Below are positions 52,306-61,468 of a DNA stretch of 64,000 bases, in pieces. A program made the translations under genes and the position numbers. Origin of the DNA: Acholeplasmataceae bacterium (lineage in GTDB: Bacteria; Bacillota_I; Bacilli_A; Acholeplasmatales; Acholeplasmataceae); contig JAUVXD010000007.1 in assembly GCA_030603805.1 (NCBI GenBank), positions 29,251-93,250 on the forward strand. The letters run 5' to 3'. Every line of letters starts with the position of its first letter. The stretch's first letter is position 1. Below the pieces are notes generated by a model. It saw only the letters and a list, made by a program, of their open reading frames with translations. It was not told where the DNA came from and did not search any database.

Positions 52306-53013
52306 TTAGAATAGTGTGTTTTCTTGCTTAATAGAGATTTTTTCAATACATTTTAGATTTTCATTCTTGGCATTGTTGACAAGATTGGATACAGGATAAT
52401 AAGTCATGAAGTCTTCGGGGTAAGGCTTCATGAGTTTCTCTATTTCAGTTTTTTCTTTGATGCTAGGATTCAGCCATTTGGTTTTAGACTCATCAGATAA
52501 GATGACGGGCATGCGATCATGAATGCTAGATATTAATGCATTTGCCTCAGTTGTAAGTATGGTTGCTGTATGGAGTTTGGTGCCATCTTTTCTTTCATAT
52601 GTTGACCAAAGCCCTGCCATAGGAAATATTTTCTCATCTTTCATAAGAATACGCACGGGCTGTTTCTTATCTTTATCTTTCATCCATTCATAAAAGCCAT
52701 CAGCAAGAATCACACACCGTTTGTGTATAACGGCATCTTTATAAGCTGGTTTTTCAAATAGAGTTTCACTTTTTGCATTAATCATTGAAAAACTCATCGT
52801 CTCATCTTTTGCAAACGATGGAATAAATCCCCACTTTATCAATCCAACACGATTTTTCTTTCCATCATGAATCACTGCAACAACCATTTGCCCTGGCGCA
52901 ACATTATATCTTGGCACCAAAATGTCAGATGACATGTCATGGATGTCAAAGGATTCAGATAGATATTCTCTTAAATCTTCTAGATCAACAGTAATGGTAA
53001 ATCTACCGCACAT
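52306..53013 (-). CDS. SRAP-domain (YedK/HMCES) abasic-site DNA-protein crosslink protein
   Basis: 235 residues. After removal of Met the catalytic Cys2 is exposed in MCGRFTI. VPRYNVAPGQMVVAV, RVGLIKWGFIPSFAKD, MINAKSETLFEKPAYKDA, RCVILADGFYEWMKD and SIHDRMPVILSDE complete the active site (Asn, Glu, His). It covalently caps abasic sites in single-stranded DNA. The start at 53013 is fixed by the need for Cys2 and by GAAGGTGA upstream; a longer frame from 53094 is rejected. Confidence 0.95.
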   Translation of the reverse strand: MCGRFTITVDLEDLREYLSESFDIHDMSSDILVPRYNVAPGQMVVAVIHDGKKNRVGLIKWGFIPSFAKDETMSFSMINAKSETLFEKPAYKDAVIHKRCVILADGFYEWMKDKDKKQPVRILMKDEKIFPMAGLWSTYERKDGTKLHTATILTTEANALISSIHDRMPVILSDESKTKWLNPSIKEKTEIEKLMKPYPEDFMTYYPVSNLVNNAKNENLKCIEKISIKQENTLF

Positions 53014-53043
53014 GATATCACCTTCTAAGTCTATTTTAGCATA

Positions 53044-53074
53044 CAAAAAAAGGATACTCATTAAAGAGCATCCT
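53044..53074 (-). terminator. Terminator of the 78-residue membrane protein gene
   Basis: On the minus strand AAGGATGCT pairs with the AGTATCCTT side (loop CTTTAATG), followed by a T-run at 53044-53050. Confidence 0.7.
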
Positions 53075-53086
53075 TCATCCATGCTG

Positions 53087-53323
53087 TTATGCAAAGACGG
53101 TGGGTTTCTTATTCAGTAAAATGGTAATAAAATCAATCACCCATAAAATAAAGATACCTGCAAAAATCCAGATGATGCCGACAATGAGCATGACATTGTC
53201 TTTTTTGTGCAACCCCTTGGCAACTCTATAGATTCCCCAGCAAATGCCATCTAACCCTGGTAATGCGAGAATCAACTTAACAATCCAGGGCAGTCCATCA
53301 AAAAATTTAACTAAATCTTTCAT
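53087..53323 (-). CDS. Small membrane protein of unknown function
   Basis: 78 residues, amphipathic N-terminus (MKDLVKFFDGLPWIVKLILALPGLDGICWGIYRVAKG) and a hydrophobic hairpin (VMLIVGIIWIFAGIFILWVIDFITILL). A strong GGAGGCG site precedes the start on the minus strand. I recognise the type from Firmicutes genomes but know no function. Own terminator. Confidence 0.7.
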   Translation of the reverse strand: MKDLVKFFDGLPWIVKLILALPGLDGICWGIYRVAKGLHKKDNVMLIVGIIWIFAGIFILWVIDFITILLNKKPTVFA

Positions 53324-53438
53324 TCAAACGCCTCCTTTGTCCTATATCCACAGTATACGCCTAAATTAAAGTTATGTCAAAGGCATCACCATCATTTATG
53401 GGTGTGTTCTCATAATTGATAAATCGACAAATCCACCA

Positions 53439-53468
53439 TTGACAGCGCTTTCAATAATCGATTATAAT
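53439..53468 (+). promoter_or_regulatory. Lysine fermentation operon promoter with cre-like CcpA site
   Basis: TTGACA (53439-53444), 18 bases, TATAAT (53463-53468). TGACAGCGCTTTCA (53440-53453) matches the cre consensus at 13 of 14 positions and covers the -35 box, which fits repression. It shares AGCGCTTTCA with the cre-like site before tnaA. Confidence 0.7.
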
Positions 53469-53479
53469 AAATTTAGATA

Positions 53480-53677
53480 CACGATACAGAGGCGCGATAT
53501 ACTGGTATAAAGTAATGTTAAGGTGGGACAACCATGTTACTTTAGAAGGAGTATGTCGCCGAAAGAACAATTGACGTCCACAATTTTTCTTGATGATTGA
53601 GGGTACACCTCCTTCATTGCCATTTTTGAAGAAAATGGAGAGCTGTCTTTTAAGACGGCTCTATTTTATTTATTTTA
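53480..53677 (+). promoter_or_regulatory. Lysine riboswitch (L box) with terminator
   Basis: AGAGGCGCGA (53488-53497), AAGTA, and AGAAGGAGTATGTCGCCGAA further on follow the order and wording of L-box aptamers; the last stretch resembles the GGAGCGTCGCCGAAG of Bacillus lysC. A 3' GAGGGTACACC strand ends the aptamer. CCATTTT/AAAATGG (53620-53638) and a terminator stem AGAGCTGTCTT/AAGACGGCTCT (53639-53662) with a T-rich tail form the expression platform. Whether lysine turns the operon on or off is not settled by eye. It fills most of the 363-base gap. Confidence 0.82.
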
Positions 53678-53686
53678 AGGAGTGAA

Positions 53687-54109
53687 ATGATGATTCATAC
53701 CATGAAGGTCGGAGACCAAAGAAGTTACAAACGCATTATATCCAAAGAAGATGTGCAAAAATTTGCAGAACTTACAGGGGATTTTAATGAGGCACATTTT
53801 AATGAAGAGTATTGCTCTAGAACAATGTTTAAAAAACCTATTGTACACGGCATGCTCGTGGGTTCTCTTTTTTCAAAAGTTTTTGGATGTGAGTATCCAG
53901 GCGAAGGCACCATTTACTGTTCGCAATCTTTTAAGTTTATTAAACCTGTTTATCCAGATATGGAACTGACAGTTAAAATTACGGTTAAAGAAATCGTGAT
54001 TGAAAAAAATAGAGTCTTTTTTACAACAGAAATATTTGACGATGAAAATAACCTGCTTCTCACAGGAGAAGCGATGATGATGCCAAGGAAGGATACGACA
54101 CATGAATAA
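53687..54109 (+). CDS. MaoC-like hot-dog hydratase ((R)-3-hydroxyacyl-CoA dehydratase type)
   Basis: 140 residues. KFAELTGDFNEAHFNEEYC and PIVHGMLVGSLFSKVFG form the hydratase-2 motif with the catalytic Asp and His, followed by SQSFKFIKPVYPDMEL. It would interconvert crotonyl-CoA and 3-hydroxybutyryl-CoA. It leads the lysine operon, whose Kal enzyme makes crotonyl-CoA. The step is not part of the standard lysine pathway. ATG 53690 is an alternative start. Confidence 0.82.
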   Translation: MMIHTMKVGDQRSYKRIISKEDVQKFAELTGDFNEAHFNEEYCSRTMFKKPIVHGMLVGSLFSKVFGCEYPGEGTIYCSQSFKFIKPVYPDMELTVKITVKEIVIEKNRVFFTTEIFDDENNLLLTGEAMMMPRKDTTHE

Positions 54110-54755
54110 ATGGATTGAAAAAGAACAATTTAAAGGCTTACTCAAAGATAATCAAAGCATCATGATTGGTGGGTTTTTAACATGTGGGACACCAGAACTA
54201 CTCATTGATTGGGTGGTTGAATCCAATGTTAAAGGATTAACCATCTTATGTAACGATGCTGGATATCCGGATAAAGGTGTGGGTAAACTCATTAAAAACA
54301 ACCAAGTCAAGAAATTGATTGCAACACACATAGGAACAAATCCAGAAGCTGGCAAACTGATGAGCGCTGGTTTACTTGATGTAGAACTCATTCCACAAGG
54401 CACATTTATTGAACAAATTAGGGCAAAAGGTGGTGGCCTTGGTGGCGTACTCACGCCAACAGGCATTCACACACCTGCAGAAAAAGGAAATAAAATCGTG
54501 ACGTTAAGTGATGGAAAGTCTTATATTCTTGCAGAAGCGATTGGCGCTGATCTTGCATTAATTAATGCCTATAACAGCAACCATTTAGGATCACTCACTT
54601 ATTCTGGAACTGCGAGAAACTTTAATCCCGTCATGGCAACCGCAGCTGATATGGTCATTGCTGTCGTTGAACATAAAGTTGATCGTCTAGATCCAGAAGT
54701 AGTCATCACACCTCATATCTTTATTGATTATGTGGTTTTAGGAGGGCACAAATAA
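54102..54755 (+). CDS. atoD: Butyrate-acetoacetate CoA-transferase, alpha subunit
   Basis: 217 residues, family I CoA-transferase alpha. MIGGFLTCGTPELLIDWVVES, GYPDKGVGKLIKNNQVKKLIATHIGTNPEA, IPQGTFIEQIRAKGGGLGGVLTPTG and SGTARNFNPVMATAADMVI are typical. With AtoA it moves CoA from butyryl-CoA to acetoacetate, closing the lysine pathway. Overlaps the MaoC-like gene by eight bases. Confidence 0.92.
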   Translation: MNKWIEKEQFKGLLKDNQSIMIGGFLTCGTPELLIDWVVESNVKGLTILCNDAGYPDKGVGKLIKNNQVKKLIATHIGTNPEAGKLMSAGLLDVELIPQGTFIEQIRAKGGGLGGVLTPTGIHTPAEKGNKIVTLSDGKSYILAEAIGADLALINAYNSNHLGSLTYSGTARNFNPVMATAADMVIAVVEHKVDRLDPEVVITPHIFIDYVVLGGHK

Positions 54756-55402
54756 TGGATGCTAAACACATGATTGCAAAACGCATAGCTCAAGAACTGA
54801 AACCTGGAGATTTAGTAAACTTAGGCATTGGGATTCCAACCATTGTTGCTGATTATATTCCAAGAGACCTTGAAGTATATTTACAAAGTGAAAATGGCAT
54901 TATTGGATTAGGACCTCTTGCAGATGAGGCGCATATCGACTATAACCTAACGAATCCCAGTGGACAATACGCAACTGTTTTGGAACATGGTATGTTTTTT
55001 GATACCGCACTATCGTTTATGATGATTCGTGGTGGACACTTAGACTTAACTGTATTGGGTTGTCTTGAAGTCGATCAAGAAGGATCACTTGCGTCATGGA
55101 TTATTCCTGGAAAACTAGTTCCAGGCATGGGTGGGTCCATGGATTTAGTCACAGGGGCTAAAAAAGTTATTATTGCAACGACACATACCAATAAAGAAGT
55201 TTCAAAGATTAAAAAACTTTGTACATTACCCTTAACTGCATATCGTTGTGTTGACTTAATTGTGACAGAACTTGCAGTGATGGAAGTTCGATCAGATGGA
55301 CTTTACTTAATTGAAAGACATCCTGACGTTTCGATTGAAGAAATTATCAGTAAAACAGAAGCAGAACTTAAATACGACGTCGTTAAATTAATGGAGGTAT
55401 AA
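54755..55402 (+). CDS. atoA: Butyrate-acetoacetate CoA-transferase, beta subunit
   Basis: 215 residues. [30 protein letters not shown], the catalytic Glu in [11 protein letters not shown], and [47 protein letters not shown] are the beta-subunit blocks. It overlaps atoD by one base after GGAGGG. Confidence 0.93.
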   Translation: MDAKHMIAKRIAQELKPGDLVNLGIGIPTIVADYIPRDLEVYLQSENGIIGLGPLADEAHIDYNLTNPSGQYATVLEHGMFFDTALSFMMIRGGHLDLTVLGCLEVDQEGSLASWIIPGKLVPGMGGSMDLVTGAKKVIIATTHTNKEVSKIKKLCTLPLTAYRCVDLIVTELAVMEVRSDGLYLIERHPDVSIEEIISKTEAELKYDVVKLMEV

Positions 55403-55403
55403 A

Positions 55404-55796
55404 ATGAAACAAGTCACACATCATTTAAGATTATCAATGCACGATGCTCATTATGGTGGGAATTTAGTGGATGGTGCAAGAGTATTAGCGCTATTTGGTG
55501 ATGTTGCTACAGAACTCTTAATCCATATCGATGGCGATGAAGGGCTGTTTAGAGCCTATGAAAAAGTCGATTTCTTAGCACCTCTTTATGCAGGAGATTT
55601 CATTGAAGTCACTGGAGAAATCATTGCTATGGGAAACACTTCAAGAAAGATGAAGTTTGAATGTTATAAGATTATTGCATCTAGACCTGAGATCAGTGCT
55701 TCAGCATGTGATGTTTTAAAAGAAAAAATCTTGGTGACACAAGCGATTGGAACTTGTGTGACACCCAAAGAAAAACAAAGAAATCATCATGAATAA
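55404..55796 (+). CDS. kal: 3-Aminobutyryl-CoA ammonia lyase
   Basis: 130 residues, hot-dog fold. [33 protein letters not shown] and [34 protein letters not shown] agree with Kal of lysine fermenters. It removes ammonia from 3-aminobutyryl-CoA to give crotonyl-CoA. Preceded by GGAGGT and tightly linked to atoA and kce. Confidence 0.92.
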   Translation: MKQVTHHLRLSMHDAHYGGNLVDGARVLALFGDVATELLIHIDGDEGLFRAYEKVDFLAPLYAGDFIEVTGEIIAMGNTSRKMKFECYKIIASRPEISASACDVLKEKILVTQAIGTCVTPKEKQRNHHE

Positions 55797-56619
55797 GCTC
55801 ATCATTACATGCGCTATTTCTGGTGCAGAAGTTACAAAAAAAGATAACCCTTTTGTTCCTTATACCATTGAAGAAACAGTTCGAGAAGCCTATGAAGCTT
55901 ATCTTGCTGGCGCTGCCATTATTCATCTACATGTTCGACATGACGATGGGACACCCACACAAAGTAAAACGCGTTATCAAGCCGTTATCGATCAAATCAA
56001 AGCGAAGTGCCCTGATGTCATTATTCAACCTTCAACAGGTGGTGCAGTAGGCATGACTAGAGATGAGCGTTTAGAACCAACTGAACTTGATATTGAGATG
56101 GCAACCTTAGATTGTGGCACGCTTAATTTTGGTGGAGATCAAATTTTTGTGAACACTGAAAATGATATCAAGTATTTTGCGAAAATCATGAAGGAAAGAA
56201 ATATTTTTCCTGAACTTGAATGCTTTGAAAAAGGTCATATTGATTTGGTTCTTCGATTAAATAAAAAAGGATTTATTCATGAACCGATGCACTTTAGTTT
56301 TGTCTTAGGTGTCAATGGTGGTATGACTGGTGAAGCCAGAGATTTTCATTTCTTAAGAGAAAGTATTCCATCACACGCTACATTTTCTGTTGCAGGTATT
56401 GGACGATATGAGTTTCCACTTGCAGAACTTGCAATTTCCTATGGCGGACATGTTCGTGTAGGGCTTGAAGATAATATCTATATTGAAAAAGGCGTGCTTG
56501 CAGAAGGCAATCAAGCACTCGTTAAAAAAGTTGTTGAGTTGGCTAAAAAATATAACCGAGAAATCGCAACCCCAGATGAAGCAAGACAAATCCTTGGGAT
56601 TGGAGGAAGTCATGAGTAA
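55789..56619 (+). CDS. kce: 3-Keto-5-aminohexanoate cleavage enzyme
   Basis: 276 residues, BKACE (DUF849) family TIM barrel. [41 protein letters not shown] (zinc His pair), [20 protein letters not shown], the conserved Glu near [10 protein letters not shown], and [17 protein letters not shown] are present. It condenses 3-keto-5-aminohexanoate with acetyl-CoA, giving acetoacetate and 3-aminobutyryl-CoA. Overlaps kal by eight bases. Confidence 0.94.
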   Translation: MNKLIITCAISGAEVTKKDNPFVPYTIEETVREAYEAYLAGAAIIHLHVRHDDGTPTQSKTRYQAVIDQIKAKCPDVIIQPSTGGAVGMTRDERLEPTELDIEMATLDCGTLNFGGDQIFVNTENDIKYFAKIMKERNIFPELECFEKGHIDLVLRLNKKGFIHEPMHFSFVLGVNGGMTGEARDFHFLRESIPSHATFSVAGIGRYEFPLAELAISYGGHVRVGLEDNIYIEKGVLAEGNQALVKKVVELAKKYNREIATPDEARQILGIGGSHE

Positions 56620-57658
56620 ACATACAAAATATGGTGTTCATCGCGTGATTGAACCTAAAGGCATATTACCTCAAGCTGCCTATCAGTTAGATGCAACACC
56701 AAGTATATATCCAGATGAACTTCTGATTGATGTTGACGTACTTAATATTGATTCTGCATCGTTTCATCAGATTAAAGAAGCATGTGCGCATGATGTTGAA
56801 AAGATGAAAGAGATGATTTTATCGATTGTCTCTGTTCAAGGAAAAATGCAAAACCCTGTCACTAAAAGTGGGGGCATGTTGATTGGTGAAATCTTAGAAG
56901 TTGGCAGTGAGTTTCATAATCAAAATCTTCAAAAAGGTATGAAAGTTGCAACCCTAGTGTCTTTATCGCTCACCCCGCTTAAAATAGAGGAAATCATTTC
57001 GATTAACTTATCTAATGAACAAGTCAAAATCAAGGGTAAAGCCATTCTTTTTGATTCAGGTATTTATTCAGTGATTCCCAATGACTTAGATGAAAAATTG
57101 GTGCTTGCAGCACTTGATGTGTGTGGTGCACCAGCACAAGTAAAGAAACTAGCAAAACCAGGTGATACGGTCTTTATTATTGGTGCTGCTGGAAAAAGTG
57201 GTATGCTTTGCAGCTATCAAGCGAAAAAAGAAGTAGGTCCAACGGGTAAGGTCATTGGTCTTGTCAATGAAGAAAACCAAATTGAACAACTTAAAAATTT
57301 AGAACTTTGTGATGAATTTATCCTAGAAAGTGCACTTCATAGTATGGATGTCTATGAAAAAGTTTATGAACTGACTCAAGGAAAACTCGCAGATTTAACA
57401 ATTAATGTTGTTAACGTGCAAAATACGGAAATGACATCAATCTTAGCAACTAAAGATGATGGGATAGTTTATTTCTTTAGTATGGCAACATCATTTACCA
57501 AAGCGGCACTTGGTGCAGAAGGTATTGGTAAAGATGTGACCATGATGATTGGTAATGGTTACACCAAGGGTCACGCTTTAGTGACGCTTGATATCTTAAG
57601 AGAAAATCGCAAGCTTCATGACTATTTCATGAAACGCTATGCATCGGAGGAAAACTGA
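56612..57658 (+). CDS. kdd: L-erythro-3,5-diaminohexanoate dehydrogenase
   Basis: 348 residues. The N-terminus KYGVHRVIEPKGILPQAAYQLDATPSIYPDELLIDVDVLNIDSASF and the NAD-binding region TVFIIGAAGKSGMLCSYQAKKEVGPTGKVIGL match Kdd. It oxidises 3,5-diaminohexanoate and releases ammonia. The start at 56612 follows GGAGGAAG; the longer frame from 56465 lies inside kce and is rejected. Overlaps kamA by one base. Confidence 0.93.
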   Translation: MSKHTKYGVHRVIEPKGILPQAAYQLDATPSIYPDELLIDVDVLNIDSASFHQIKEACAHDVEKMKEMILSIVSVQGKMQNPVTKSGGMLIGEILEVGSEFHNQNLQKGMKVATLVSLSLTPLKIEEIISINLSNEQVKIKGKAILFDSGIYSVIPNDLDEKLVLAALDVCGAPAQVKKLAKPGDTVFIIGAAGKSGMLCSYQAKKEVGPTGKVIGLVNEENQIEQLKNLELCDEFILESALHSMDVYEKVYELTQGKLADLTINVVNVQNTEMTSILATKDDGIVYFFSMATSFTKAALGAEGIGKDVTMMIGNGYTKGHALVTLDILRENRKLHDYFMKRYASEEN

Positions 57659-58932
57659 TGAAACTGGAACTCAACACAAGCTATTTAGAAAGAAGAATCA
57701 AATACTTTCCTAATGTGACAGATGAAGAGTGGAATAATTGGAAATGGCAAACATCCAATCGTATTAAAAATGCAGAACAACTCAAAAAATACATCAATTT
57801 AACCGTTGAAGAAGAACAAACAATCCAAAAAGTGTTAGGACATCTACGCATGGCAATCACGCCATATTATTTAACGCTCATTAATCCCGAAAATGATAAG
57901 TGTCCCATTCGCTTGCAAGCCATTCCTTTTGGTTCTGAACTCATTACAGGTAAAAACGATCTTTTAGATCCACTTCATGAGGACCATGATTCACCTGTAC
58001 CAGGGCTGACTCATCGTTATCCAGACCGTGTTTTGTTTTTAATTACCGATATGTGTAGTATGTACTGCAGACATTGTACAAGAAGAAGATTTGCTGGACA
58101 AAAGGATGCAGAACTTAAAATCGAACAAATCGATCAAGCCATCCAGTATATTAGAGAACATGAAGAAGTTAGTGACGTCCTACTATCTGGTGGCGATGCC
58201 TTTATGGCAAGTGATGAACGGATTGAATATATCTTAAAGAAATTAAGAGAAATCGATCATGTTCAAGTCATTCGTTTTGGAACAAGAACACCGGTCGTCA
58301 TGCCACAAAGAATTACAGATAATCTCGTTAAAATGCTTTCTAAATATCATCCAATTTGGGTGAACACACATTATAATCACCCCGATGAAATCACACCTGA
58401 AAGTAAAGCTTCTATTGATCGCTTAGTCAATGCGGGTATTCCTGTAGGAAATCAAAGCGTACTTCTTAAAGGTGTCAATGATTGTGTCCATATTATGAGA
58501 AAGCTTGTTAAAGGATTAATCGCAATTCGTGTGAGACCTTATTATATTTATCAATGTGATTTATCCTTTGGCATTGAACACTTTAGAACAAGTGTGAGTA
58601 AAGGCATTGAAATCATTGAAGGACTTAGAGGTCATGTCAGTGGACTCGCAGTCCCAACATTTGTGGTAGACGCACCTAATGGTGGCGGTAAAATTCCTGT
58701 CATGCCCAATTACTTGATTTCTCAAGGACCAGGAAAAGTAGTCTTAAGAAACTTTGAGGGGGTTATTTCAACCTATAGCGAGCCAGACCACTATGTGCCT
58801 GATTGTCATTGTGCGGATTGCCAAAAAGAAAAACTTGATGGTATCAGTGGGATGCTTCATGGAACACGTGTCTCTTTAGAGCCTGAATATCTCAAACGTA
58901 AGGAAAGAATTGAAAGTGAAAAGCATCATTAA
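57658..58932 (+). CDS. kamA: L-lysine 2,3-aminomutase (radical SAM)
   Basis: 424 residues, the normal length. The iron-sulfur motif CSMYCRHC (Cys133, 137, 140) binds the 4Fe-4S cluster and SAM; LSGGDAFM follows. The PLP lysine is in the C-terminal part (PNGGGKIPVMPNY). Three C-terminal cysteines (CHCADC) fit the zinc site. It makes beta-lysine, the first step of the pathway. Confidence 0.95.
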   Translation: MKLELNTSYLERRIKYFPNVTDEEWNNWKWQTSNRIKNAEQLKKYINLTVEEEQTIQKVLGHLRMAITPYYLTLINPENDKCPIRLQAIPFGSELITGKNDLLDPLHEDHDSPVPGLTHRYPDRVLFLITDMCSMYCRHCTRRRFAGQKDAELKIEQIDQAIQYIREHEEVSDVLLSGGDAFMASDERIEYILKKLREIDHVQVIRFGTRTPVVMPQRITDNLVKMLSKYHPIWVNTHYNHPDEITPESKASIDRLVNAGIPVGNQSVLLKGVNDCVHIMRKLVKGLIAIRVRPYYIYQCDLSFGIEHFRTSVSKGIEIIEGLRGHVSGLAVPTFVVDAPNGGGKIPVMPNYLISQGPGKVVLRNFEGVISTYSEPDHYVPDCHCADCQKEKLDGISGMLHGTRVSLEPEYLKRKERIESEKHH

Positions 58933-59890
58933 AGATGTCTATGTCTTAGGGATTATTGGTATTTCCAAAAACGCCGGAAAGACAACAACATTAAATTACA
59001 TCATTGATCAATTGAAAGATGAAACTATAGGATTGACCTCAATCGGTTTAGATGGAGAAGATTTAGACCAGGTTAACTTTTTACCCAAGCCCAAAATTAG
59101 GGTTCGACCCCATATGATTGTTGCAACCACAAAAAGTTGTTTAGAAAACACAAACCTCTCCTATGATGTCTTAGAAGAAACAGAGATTCATACAGCCATT
59201 GGTAAAGTCATGATTATTAGAGTTCTTAAAGCGGGAAATCTAGTCATTGCTGGACCTACAACCAATCATGAACTTCATCTTTTACTATTGAAAATGAAAC
59301 AATATGTCAGACGCATCTTAGTAGATGGCGCATTTAATCGGATGACGTTTGCGAACATCAAATCCTTAGAAGGCATCATTTTATCTTCTGGTGCGAGTTA
59401 TCATCTATCCATGGAAAAGACCATAAAGCAGACCAAATGGATTGTGGAATCTTTTAATTTGAAACAGTCTGAAACATTCCAAGAAGTACCTAAAGATCAT
59501 TTAATGATAGAGACTAAACATCAAATATTTAGATATACCGATAAAAAAATTGCGACATTTTCAGATCGTCTTTCTCAAGATAATCCCATCATCACGCTAT
59601 TTATTAAGGGTGCTGTTACTTCGAAAATGGTTGCTTTAATCATATCTAAAGGCATATCTGATTTTAAACTCATTGTTGAAGATCCAACCAAACTACTCAT
59701 TACCTATCAAGAATATGAGTTTATGAGGATGAGAAAAATCGAGATTGAGGTCATCCATCAAGCAAAGCTGCTATGTGTAACGATCAACCCCTTTTCAACC
59801 ATGGGACATCATTACGATAAAGAAGTTTTTAAACATGAATTACAAAAAGTTATAGATGTTCCAATCTATAATGTGAAAGATATGGAGTAA
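58916..59890 (+). CDS. kamB: KamB-like P-loop protein of the lysine aminomutase cluster
   Basis: 324 residues. A Walker A motif lies at the N-terminus (IIGISKNAGKTTTLNYIID). Similar proteins stand between kamA and kamD in clostridial and fusobacterial lysine clusters, beside a MutS-like KamC; a role in repair or reactivation of the B12-dependent 5,6-aminomutase has been suggested. No kamC is present here. The start is uncertain: GTG 58916 is best spaced from AAGGAAAG; TTG 58910 is the alternative. The symbol rests mainly on position. Confidence 0.7.
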   Translation: MKSIIKDVYVLGIIGISKNAGKTTTLNYIIDQLKDETIGLTSIGLDGEDLDQVNFLPKPKIRVRPHMIVATTKSCLENTNLSYDVLEETEIHTAIGKVMIIRVLKAGNLVIAGPTTNHELHLLLLKMKQYVRRILVDGAFNRMTFANIKSLEGIILSSGASYHLSMEKTIKQTKWIVESFNLKQSETFQEVPKDHLMIETKHQIFRYTDKKIATFSDRLSQDNPIITLFIKGAVTSKMVALIISKGISDFKLIVEDPTKLLITYQEYEFMRMRKIEIEVIHQAKLLCVTINPFSTMGHHYDKEVFKHELQKVIDVPIYNVKDME

Positions 59891-59893
59891 CAT

Positions 59894-61468
59894 ATGTCTA
59901 AACTAAAACTGAACAAAGAGTTAATCAAATCCTGTAGACAATCAGCTAAGCAAATTGCAGATGATGTTCAAGAGATGATCAATAATCATTCTACAGTTAC
60001 TGTTGAAAGAACATTACTGAGACTTTTAGGTATTGATGGCACAACAAAGTTTCAAGTTCCTTATGTCAATTTGGTAGTTGATCATGTGCTTGAACATGCC
60101 AATTTAGCTAAAGGGATCTTGCATTATATGTCTTATGCAGTTCATGAACATCATCAATCACCTCAAGAAATATCAGAAGGGGTAGCATTAGGAAAAATTG
60201 ATTTATCTATTTATAAAAATCAACCTAAAAGCCCTTATTTAAGCGTTTTAAAGCCTTATATCGATCAAACACTTTCTAGAATTCAAGAAATGAAGAAAGT
60301 GCGAAAAGCTTGGATCAATCAAACAGATCAAAAGACAACGCCGAGTAAATATGTCATTGTTGCTACAGGCAATATTTATGAAGATATCAAGCAAGCAATA
60401 TCAGCAGCTAAAAAAGGTGCCGATATTATCGCAGTCATAAGGAGTACAGGACAATCATTACTAGATTATGTCCCTTTTGGTGCAACCACAGAAGGTTTCG
60501 GTGGAACCTATGCGACTCAGGAAAATTTCAGATTGATGCGTGCAGCCCTCGATTTAGTATCTAAGGAAGAAAAAAGATATATCAAACTCGTGAATTATGC
60601 TTCAGGACTTTGTATGCCTGAAATTGTGGCCATGGGTGCAATTGAACGTCTTGATATGATGCTTAATGATTCTCTTTATGGCATTATTTTTAGAGATATC
60701 AACATGAAAAGAACATTTATTGATCAATATTTTTCTAGAGTATTAAGTGCCTATTCAAATATCATCATTAACACAGGTGAAGACAATTACTTAACAACAT
60801 CGGATGCTTTTGAACATGCACACACCGTGCTTGCTTCACAGTTCATCAACGAGCAGTTTGCTAAAAATGCATGCATGGATGAATCTTTGATGGGACTTGG
60901 GCATGCTTATGAAATAGATCCCAATATGGAAAATAGCTTTTTATATGAACTTGCACAAGCAGAAATGTCAAGAGAGATTTTTCCTAAGGCGCCGCTTAAA
61001 TATATGCCGCCTACAAAGCATATGACCGGAGATATCTTTAAAGGGACAGTTCAAAATGCACTCTTTAACATAACCGCAGTTACAACCCATCAATCGATTC
61101 ATTTATTAGGTATGATGACAGAAGCGATTCACACACCATTCATCAGTGATCGCGCACTTGCTTTGGATAACGCAGCCTACATTGAAAAAGCATTTAAAGA
61201 TTTTGGCGATGAAATTGAATTTAATCCAAATGGCAAGATTGTTAAGCGTGCTCATGAGGTCTTGAATCATGCACATGAACTCCTTGAAACGATTAAGGAA
61301 GAAGGACTTTTTACTTCTTTAAGTTTAGGTCGCTTTGCAGAAATCAAGAGAGAAGCACATCGTGGCAAAGGATTATCCGGTGTCTTTAAGAAAGACCAAG
61401 ACTACCAAAATCCTATTTTAGACATACTGCTTGAAGCGCTAAAGGAGGAAAATCATGACAACAAATAA
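59894..61468 (+). CDS. kamD: Lysine 5,6-aminomutase, alpha subunit
   Basis: 524 residues. The large TIM-barrel subunit that binds adenosylcobalamin's Ado group and PLP at the subunit interface; AISAAKKGADIIAVIRSTGQSLLDYVPFGATTEGFGGTYATQENFRLMRAALD and MLNDSLYGIIFRDINMKRTFIDQYFSR are highly typical. It moves the terminal amino group of beta-lysine to give 3,5-diaminohexanoate. GGAGTAA precedes it; overlaps kamE by 14 bases. Confidence 0.95.
   Translation: MSKLKLNKELIKSCRQSAKQIADDVQEMINNHSTVTVERTLLRLLGIDGTTKFQVPYVNLVVDHVLEHANLAKGILHYMSYAVHEHHQSPQEISEGVALGKIDLSIYKNQPKSPYLSVLKPYIDQTLSRIQEMKKVRKAWINQTDQKTTPSKYVIVATGNIYEDIKQAISAAKKGADIIAVIRSTGQSLLDYVPFGATTEGFGGTYATQENFRLMRAALDLVSKEEKRYIKLVNYASGLCMPEIVAMGAIERLDMMLNDSLYGIIFRDINMKRTFIDQYFSRVLSAYSNIIINTGEDNYLTTSDAFEHAHTVLASQFINEQFAKNACMDESLMGLGHAYEIDPNMENSFLYELAQAEMSREIFPKAPLKYMPPTKHMTGDIFKGTVQNALFNITAVTTHQSIHLLGMMTEAIHTPFISDRALALDNAAYIEKAFKDFGDEIEFNPNGKIVKRAHEVLNHAHELLETIKEEGLFTSLSLGRFAEIKREAHRGKGLSGVFKKDQDYQNPILDILLEALKEENHDNK

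Noticed and set aside
53014..53094. N-terminal extension of the SRAP protein
   Set aside because: Catalysis needs Cys at position 2 after the initiator Met, which fixes the start at 53013.
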